The notes beneath the pieces were generated by a model, which did no database searches, was not told where the DNA came from, and saw only the letters and a program-made list of their open reading frames with translations. A DNA stretch of 64,000 bases from Mycobacterium kyorinense (GTDB lineage: Bacteria > Actinomycetota > Actinomycetes > Mycobacteriales > Mycobacteriaceae): NCBI RefSeq assembly GCF_002101735.1, contig NZ_LQPE01000143.1, positions 1 to 64,000 of the forward strand. Reading direction: 5' to 3'. This document shows, in pieces, positions 59,323 to 64,000 of this stretch. The first letter of the stretch is position 1, and each line of letters opens with the position of its first letter. The translations under genes were made by a program, and so were the position numbers.

Positions 59323-60978
59323 GTGCGGGCAACTGATGCGCCCGACACCCGAGTATTGCGGGGCTGGCAGCGGCGAGCCCTGGTGCGGTACCTGACCGCC
59401 AAGCCGCGCGATTTCCTGCTGGTCGCAACCCCGGGTGCGGGTAAGACGGCGTTTGCTCTGCGCATCGCCGCGGAGCTTTTGGCCGACCGCGCCGTGGAAG
59501 CCATCACCGTGGTGGTGCCCACCGAACACCTGAAAAACCAGTGGGCCGCGGCGGCCGCCGCCGACGGCATCGCGCTGGACCCGAAGTTCCGCAACACCGC
59601 CGCGCAGACTTCCGCCGAGTACGACGGCATCGTCGTCACCTACGCACAGGTGGCCAGCCACCCGACCCGGCATCGGGTGCGCACCGAGGGCAGACGGACC
59701 CTGGTCATCTTCGACGAGATCCACCACGGCGGCGACGCCAGGAGTTGGGGCGAGGCGATCCTGGAGGCCTTCGGCGACGCCACCCGCCGGCTCGCCCTGA
59801 CCGGCACACCGTTTCGCAGCGACGACGCCGCCATCCCGTTCGTGCGGTACGAACCCGGCGGCGACGGGCTGCTCCGCTCACAGGCCGACCACACCTACGG
59901 CTACACCGAGGCACTGGCCGACGGGGTGGTGCGCCCGGTGGTGTTTTTGGCCTACTCGGGCGAGGCGCGCTGGCGTGACAGCGCCGGCGAGGAATACGCC
60001 GCCCGGCTCGGCGAACCCCTGAGCGCCGAGCACACCGCCCGGGCGTGGCGCACCGCACTGGATCCGGCCGGCGAATGGATGCCGGCGGTGATCTCGGCGG
60101 CCGACACCCGGTTGCGCCAGCTGCGCGACGGCGGCATGCCCGACGCCGGCGGCATGGTGATCGCCTCGGACCAGAAGGCCGCGCGGGCGTATGCCGTTCT
60201 GCTGGAGCGGATCACCGGCGAGGCGCCGACCGTCGTGCTGTCCGACGACCCCGGATCGTCGGAGCGCATCGCGCAGTTCTCCGCGGGCACCAGCCGCTGG
60301 TTGGTCGCGGTGCGGATGGTGTCGGAGGGCGTCGACGTGCCGCGCCTGGCGGTCGGTGTCTATGCGACCAGCGCCTCGACGCCGTTGTTCTTCGCGCAGG
60401 CCATCGGGCGGTTCGTCCGGTCCCGGCGGCCCGGGGAGACGGCCAGCGTGTTCTTGCCGTCGGTGCCGTCGCTGCTGCTGTTGGCCAGCGAGTTGGAGGC
60501 GCAGCGCAACCACGTGCTCGGCAAGCCGCATCGCGAAACCGACGAACTGGTCGCCGCGCAGCGCCGCCACAGCGAACCATCCGAACTCGACAACGGGTTC
60601 ATGTCGCTGGGCGCCGACGCCGAGCTGGACCAGGTCATCTTCGACGGCGCGTCGTTCGGCACCGGCGGCGACGAGGCCGACTATCTCGGCATCCCCGGGC
60701 TGTTGGATGCCGAGCAGATGCGAGAACTGTTGCGGCGCAGGCAAGCCGAGCAGCTCGCGGCGGCCGGCGGCAGTGCGCCCGAGCCCGTCACGCGGCATGG
60801 GCAGCTGCGCGATTTGCGCCGCGAACTCAACGCGTTGGTGTCGGCGGCGCACCACCGCACGGGCAAGCCGCACGGCTGGATTCACAACGAGCTGCGCCGC
60901 ATTTGCGGCGGGCCGCCGGTGGCCGCGGCGACCAGCGACCAGTTGCAGGCCCGCATCGCGGCGGTGCGGGAGCTTTAG
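59323..60978 (+). CDS. DEAD/DEAH-box superfamily 2 helicase
   Basis: A 551-residue SF2 helicase. An N-terminal Q-like motif (LRGWQRRALVRYL) is followed by Walker A ATPGAGKT (residues 35-42), the DEIH box in LVIFDEIHHGGDARSWGEA, motif III LALTGTPFRSDD and the C-terminal RecA domain motifs LVAVRMVSEGVDVPRL and FAQAIGRFVRSRRPGE. It probably unwinds or remodels nucleic acid; no partner domain reveals the pathway. The start is GTG 59323 with AGGAGG 6 bp upstream. Its 3' end overlaps the convergent PH-domain gene by 4 bp. Confidence 0.9.
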   Translation: MRATDAPDTRVLRGWQRRALVRYLTAKPRDFLLVATPGAGKTAFALRIAAELLADRAVEAITVVVPTEHLKNQWAAAAAADGIALDPKFRNTAAQTSAEYDGIVVTYAQVASHPTRHRVRTEGRRTLVIFDEIHHGGDARSWGEAILEAFGDATRRLALTGTPFRSDDAAIPFVRYEPGGDGLLRSQADHTYGYTEALADGVVRPVVFLAYSGEARWRDSAGEEYAARLGEPLSAEHTARAWRTALDPAGEWMPAVISAADTRLRQLRDGGMPDAGGMVIASDQKAARAYAVLLERITGEAPTVVLSDDPGSSERIAQFSAGTSRWLVAVRMVSEGVDVPRLAVGVYATSASTPLFFAQAIGRFVRSRRPGETASVFLPSVPSLLLLASELEAQRNHVLGKPHRETDELVAAQRRHSEPSELDNGFMSLGADAELDQVIFDGASFGTGGDEADYLGIPGLLDAEQMRELLRRRQAEQLAAAGGSAPEPVTRHGQLRDLRRELNALVSAAHHRTGKPHGWIHNELRRICGGPPVAAATSDQLQARIAAVREL

Positions 60979-62366
60979 CGCATCGCCCAGACGCTGTCGG
61001 CCACCCACCGCGATGCCGTCGCTGCCACCGCCCACGCCTGCTGCTCGGGCACGTCGATCAGCGGGTAACGCTTCGCGCCCGCGGCGGTGGCGGCTACCAG
61101 CGTGGCGACGCCGGCCCGCCGCTGCATCGGCGTCTGCCGCACGGTCCAGCCGATAATGCCCGCGGTGGCAACGCAATCGCGGCGCCGCTCCAGGCAACCG
61201 GCCCGCGCAACCAGCCAGTCGGTGTCCACCCGGTGCCCGAGTGCCCGCGCCCGGTCGGCGGCCATCAGTGCGCAGCACACCATCACAGCGGCCCATCCGG
61301 CCCACAGCCAGGCCGGCACACCGACCACCACCATCGCCGCGCCCGCCGCAACCGGCGCGCCCAACGCGCGAGTCCATCGCCGCTGCGCCGCCCGGCAGCC
61401 GTGCCCACGCAGCGGTCCGGTCACGACGCGCGACGAGCCGACCAGTCCGGTCAGCACCTCCTCGGCCGTCGCAACCGGACACGGCGGCAGCAGCATCGAG
61501 GACTCGCCGGCGCCGTGCACACCGGTCATCACCGCGTCCAGGCGGGCGCCGCGAAGCGCGCGCACCAAAAGCGGTTGACGCAGCGACCCGCCGCGCAGCC
61601 GGCTGGTGTCGTAGGTGTGCTCGCGGAGCCTCAACAACCCGTGCCGCAACTCCAGGAACCCTTCGCGCCGCAGCAGCACCAGGTTGCCGTAGGTGAGCAA
61701 TGACCGCATCACCGCCAACACCACCGACGCCACCAGCACTACCGCTCCGATTGCCGGAACACCGAGCTGCGCAACGGTATTCGACCCGAACCGGCCCAGC
61801 GGCGCCGCGAATCCGCTCTGATATACGACACCCACCGCCGCGGCGATCATCACCAACCCGGACAGGCTCAGCGGCGCATACCGCAGCCAGGACGGCTGCC
61901 AGCGCGCCAGCACTGTGCCCACCTGGTCAGCGGGCAGTTCGGATTCGGCCAGCAGAATCGCCCGCAACCGCGGCACCTGCGCAACCTCGACGGCGTCGAG
62001 CTCGAAAAGGTTGTCGCCAGCGGCTTCTCGTCCGGTACTCACCCGCAGCACGGCCAGCCCCAACAGCCGATGCAACAGCCGCGCATCTGTCTGTACCGAG
62101 CGAATCCTGTTGCGCGGCAACGACAAAACCTTGCGTTGCAATACCCCGGCCCGCAGTTGCACCTCGTCCGGCTCGATCCGGTAGCTAGTGGTGAACCAGC
62201 GCGCCACCCCGAACAGGGCTGTCACCGCCAGCGCCGCCACCGTCCACCACCGATTGCCGGTGGTGGAACCCAGCACGATTGCGCCGATCAGCAGCGGCAG
62301 CTGGCGAAGAAGCTCATGTACCGGATGTACCAACAACATTCGCGGACTCAGCCGCCGCCAGGTCAT
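60975..62366 (-). CDS. Bacterial PH-domain membrane protein (YdbT-like)
   Basis: A 463-residue membrane protein with repeated bPH2 domains (YRIEPDEVQLRAGVLQRKVL, LPRNRIRSVQTDARLLHRLL) between hydrophobic pairs (LPLLIGAIVLGSTTGNRWW, SGLVMIAAAVGVVYQSGF, AAGAAMVVVGVPAWLWAGW). Such YdbT proteins are encoded after a smaller YdbS partner, as here. The function is unknown, but membrane complex assembly is suspected. ATG 62366 overlaps the partner stop by 4 bp (ATGA). Confidence 0.82.
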   Translation of the reverse strand: MTWRRLSPRMLLVHPVHELLRQLPLLIGAIVLGSTTGNRWWTVAALAVTALFGVARWFTTSYRIEPDEVQLRAGVLQRKVLSLPRNRIRSVQTDARLLHRLLGLAVLRVSTGREAAGDNLFELDAVEVAQVPRLRAILLAESELPADQVGTVLARWQPSWLRYAPLSLSGLVMIAAAVGVVYQSGFAAPLGRFGSNTVAQLGVPAIGAVVLVASVVLAVMRSLLTYGNLVLLRREGFLELRHGLLRLREHTYDTSRLRGGSLRQPLLVRALRGARLDAVMTGVHGAGESSMLLPPCPVATAEEVLTGLVGSSRVVTGPLRGHGCRAAQRRWTRALGAPVAAGAAMVVVGVPAWLWAGWAAVMVCCALMAADRARALGHRVDTDWLVARAGCLERRRDCVATAGIIGWTVRQTPMQRRAGVATLVAATAAGAKRYPLIDVPEQQAWAVAATASRWVADSVWAMR

Positions 62367-62875
62367 GTGGCGTCCTCGGCGCCGATCGCCGCGATGTCGG
62401 TCAACTGGGCGACGACCTGATCCGCGACCGCCGAGTCCAGCGCCACGATGCGCACGGCTCCCGCCGACGACGCCGTCGTCACCGTGACATTGGCCAGCCC
62501 GAACAACCGGTCCAGCGGGCCGCGGTAGGTGTCGACGGTCTGCACCCGCGAAATCGGCGCGATCCGGCGCTCCTGCACCAGCCATCCGGTGCGGGTGTAC
62601 ACCGCCTGCGCGCTGATCTCCCAGCGGTGCACCCGATACCGCCACCACGGCACGACGCCGACGGCCACCGCCGCGCCGAGCACGGTGGCGGCCGCGCACA
62701 ATCCGTGCACCCACAACAGCCGCTGATCCAGCGAGAACCACAACAGCTGCCCGACGGCCAGCATCAACCACGGGATGGCGCCCTCGACCGCCCACATCAG
62801 CGGCGCCCTGCGACTGGGCGGATGAGCGGGATCGGCCATACCCACCACGACCGGGCCGGCCGCGCCGTCGTCCAT
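62363..62875 (-). CDS. Bacterial PH-domain membrane protein (YdbS-like)
   Basis: A 170-residue partner of the YdbT-like protein. Two hydrophobic helices (IPWLMLAVGQLLWFSLD, GLCAAATVLGAAVAVGVVPWW) are followed by a single bPH2 domain (HRWEISAQAVYTRTGWLVQE, ISRVQTVDTYRGPLDRLFGL). ATG 62875 is the likely start; later in-frame ATGs are possible. It is divergent from the SDR gene with 55 bp between. Confidence 0.82.
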   Translation of the reverse strand: MDDGAAGPVVVGMADPAHPPSRRAPLMWAVEGAIPWLMLAVGQLLWFSLDQRLLWVHGLCAAATVLGAAVAVGVVPWWRYRVHRWEISAQAVYTRTGWLVQERRIAPISRVQTVDTYRGPLDRLFGLANVTVTTASSAGAVRIVALDSAVADQVVAQLTDIAAIGAEDAT

Positions 62876-62930
62876 GGCGTCGAGAATGCCACCCGCCGGC
62901 GTCGGGCATCCGTCGGTATCGTTTTCGGCC

Positions 62931-63854
62931 ATGAGTGCAGGAGGCAAATGGTCAGAAGCCGATGTGCCCGACCAGAGCGGCCGCATCGCGATCGTCACCG
63001 GCGCCAACACCGGTATCGGCTACCACACGGCCGCGGTGCTTGCCCGGTGCGGCGCGCACGTCGTGCTCGCGGTGCGCAATCCGGAGAAGGGCAACGCTGC
63101 GCTGGCCCGCATCGTCGCCGCCCAGCCGCGGGCCGACGTCACGCTGGCCGAACTCGACTTGAGCTCGCTGGACTCGGTGCGCGCCGCCGCCGAGAGGCTG
63201 CGGGCGAACTACCCACGCATCGACCTGCTGATCAACAACGCCGGCGTGATGTACACCCCGAAGCAACTGACCGCCGACGGTTTCGAAATGCAGTTCGGCA
63301 CCAACCATCTCGGCCACTTTGCGCTGACCGGGCTGCTGCTCGACCACCTGCTGGGCGTCCGCGGTTCGCGAGTGGTGACCGTCAGCAGCAACGCCCACCG
63401 GTTCCGCGCCTCGATCCACTTCGACGACCTGCAGTGGGAGCGCAGCTACGACCGGATCGCGGCGTACGGGCAGTCCAAACTGGCCAACCTGCTGTTCACC
63501 TACGAGCTGCAGCGCCGGCTGGCCGAGCAGCAGAAAAACACCATCGCCGTCGCCGCCCACCCCGGCACGTCGAACACCGAGCTGACCCGCAATCTGCCCA
63601 CGATCCTCAAGCCGGCCAACGCGCTGCTCGGCCCGCTGCTCTTCCAGAGCGCGGCGATGGGTGCCTTGCCGACTTTGCGCGCCGCCACCGACCCGAACGT
63701 CGAAGGCGGCCAGTATTACGGCCCCGACGGTTTCGGTCAGCAGCGCGGCTATCCGAAGCTCGTCGAGTCCAGCGGGCAGTCCCACGACGAGGAGCTGCAG
63801 CGCCGGCTGTGGGCGGTGTCCGAAGAACTCACCGGCGTCACCTTCCCGGTCTGA
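62931..63854 (+). CDS. Short-chain dehydrogenase/reductase (Rv0439c-like)
   Basis: A 307-residue retinol-dehydrogenase-type SDR. It has the cofactor motif TGANTGIGYHTA, NNAGVM, the catalytic Ser in VVTVSSNAHR and YGQSKLAN (Tyr-x-x-x-Lys), plus a C-terminal region for a large hydrophobic substrate. It should oxidise or reduce a lipid alcohol or ketone with NAD(P). Position next to groEL2 and moeA matches M. tuberculosis Rv0439c, although here several accessory genes intervene. ATG 62931. Its stop overlaps the moeA start (ATGA-type). Confidence 0.92.
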   Translation: MSAGGKWSEADVPDQSGRIAIVTGANTGIGYHTAAVLARCGAHVVLAVRNPEKGNAALARIVAAQPRADVTLAELDLSSLDSVRAAAERLRANYPRIDLLINNAGVMYTPKQLTADGFEMQFGTNHLGHFALTGLLLDHLLGVRGSRVVTVSSNAHRFRASIHFDDLQWERSYDRIAAYGQSKLANLLFTYELQRRLAEQQKNTIAVAAHPGTSNTELTRNLPTILKPANALLGPLLFQSAAMGALPTLRAATDPNVEGGQYYGPDGFGQQRGYPKLVESSGQSHDEELQRRLWAVSEELTGVTFPV

Positions 63855-64000
63855 TGCGCTCCGTCGAGGAACATCAGCGCGTCGTCGCCGAACTGATCGC
63901 GGCCCGGCCGGCTACCACAGCCGCGCTCGCCGACGCCGAAGGGCTGGCGCTGGCCGACGACGTGACCGCGACGGTGTCGCTGCCGGTGTTCGACAACTCC
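63854..64000 (+). CDS. moeA2: Molybdopterin molybdenumtransferase MoeA, N-terminal part
   Basis: The first 49 codons of MoeA, which inserts molybdate into adenylylated molybdopterin. MRSVEEHQRVVAELIAARPA and LALADDVTATVSLPVFDNS are the typical N-terminus; the gene runs off the window. ATG 63854 overlaps the SDR stop. The symbol follows the Rv0438c (moeA2) position in M. tuberculosis. Confidence 0.88.
   Translation, partial: MRSVEEHQRVVAELIAARPATTAALADAEGLALADDVTATVSLPVFDNS

Noticed and set aside
60045-61703. A 552-codon frame across the helicase end and the PH-domain gene
   Set aside because: Arg/Gly-rich shadow crossing two convergent genes with clear families.

Overview
The window is mycobacterial chromosome. 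The evidence is the high GC content, the block of S-adenosylmethionine (SAM)-dependent mycolic acid methyltransferases, the secreted fasciclin proteins MPT83/MPT70 around DipZ, the SigK/RskA pair, icl1-ramB-lpdC, and groEL2 with two CIRCE operators. Gene order, compared from memory with M. tuberculosis Rv0438c to Rv0470c, runs in reverse with large extra blocks. This points to a non-tuberculous Mycobacterium; I cannot name the species. No tRNA, rRNA, insertion sequence or CRISPR array was seen. No stretch over 300 bases lacks a gene.

Region 1 (1-8095) is an expanded mycolate-methyltransferase cluster. It holds a CmaA1-like tail, two CmaA2-like copies, PcaA, a mosaic gene, a truncated UmaA-like pseudogene and an intact UmaA/MmaA1-like gene. 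A UbiA prenyltransferase and a flavoprotein lie among them. Region 2 (8189-15228) is central metabolism: fadB2, icl1, a FatA-like thioesterase, ramB, a carboxymuconolactone-decarboxylase-family protein, a small membrane protein and lpdC.

Region 3 (15241-33659) looks like one contiguous SigK regulon. It has mpt83, dipZ, mpt70-CFAS-flavoprotein, a leftward SOUL haem protein/photolyase/SDR operon, a leftward molybdopterin oxidoreductase/membrane protein/MFS operon, and the COG2907-DUF1365-UfaA1-DUF1295-SigK-RskA operon. Six promoter-like sequences, each with exactly 16 bp between a CCATCC-like and a CGAATA-like hexamer, precede these units. A CmaA1-like gene follows. The content (photolyase, fatty-acid methyltransferases, SOUL protein, Mo-oxidoreductase, redox-sensing sigma factor) suggests an envelope and photo-oxidative stress response.

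Region 4 (34651-39651) holds two small membrane proteins, a DUF779 protein, an aldehyde dehydrogenase and a prolyl oligopeptidase. Region 5 (39659-49050) is accessory. It has a broken mca-like gene, a DinB-family protein, a class I DAHP synthase behind a probable ribosome-mediated attenuator whose leader peptide carries Tyr-Trp-Arg-Phe, and a leftward run of flavin hydroxylases, an orphan PrrB-like kinase, a FabH paralogue and a hydrolase.

Region 6 (49156-64000) has echA2, an aldehyde dehydrogenase, DinB and VOC proteins, a D-aminoacylase-like amidohydrolase, a DUF559 nuclease-like gene between two inverted 55-bp palindromic repeats, groEL2, an MmpS-like secreted protein, an M24 peptidase, a frameshifted cupin, a helicase, two PH-domain membrane proteins, an SDR and the start of moeA.
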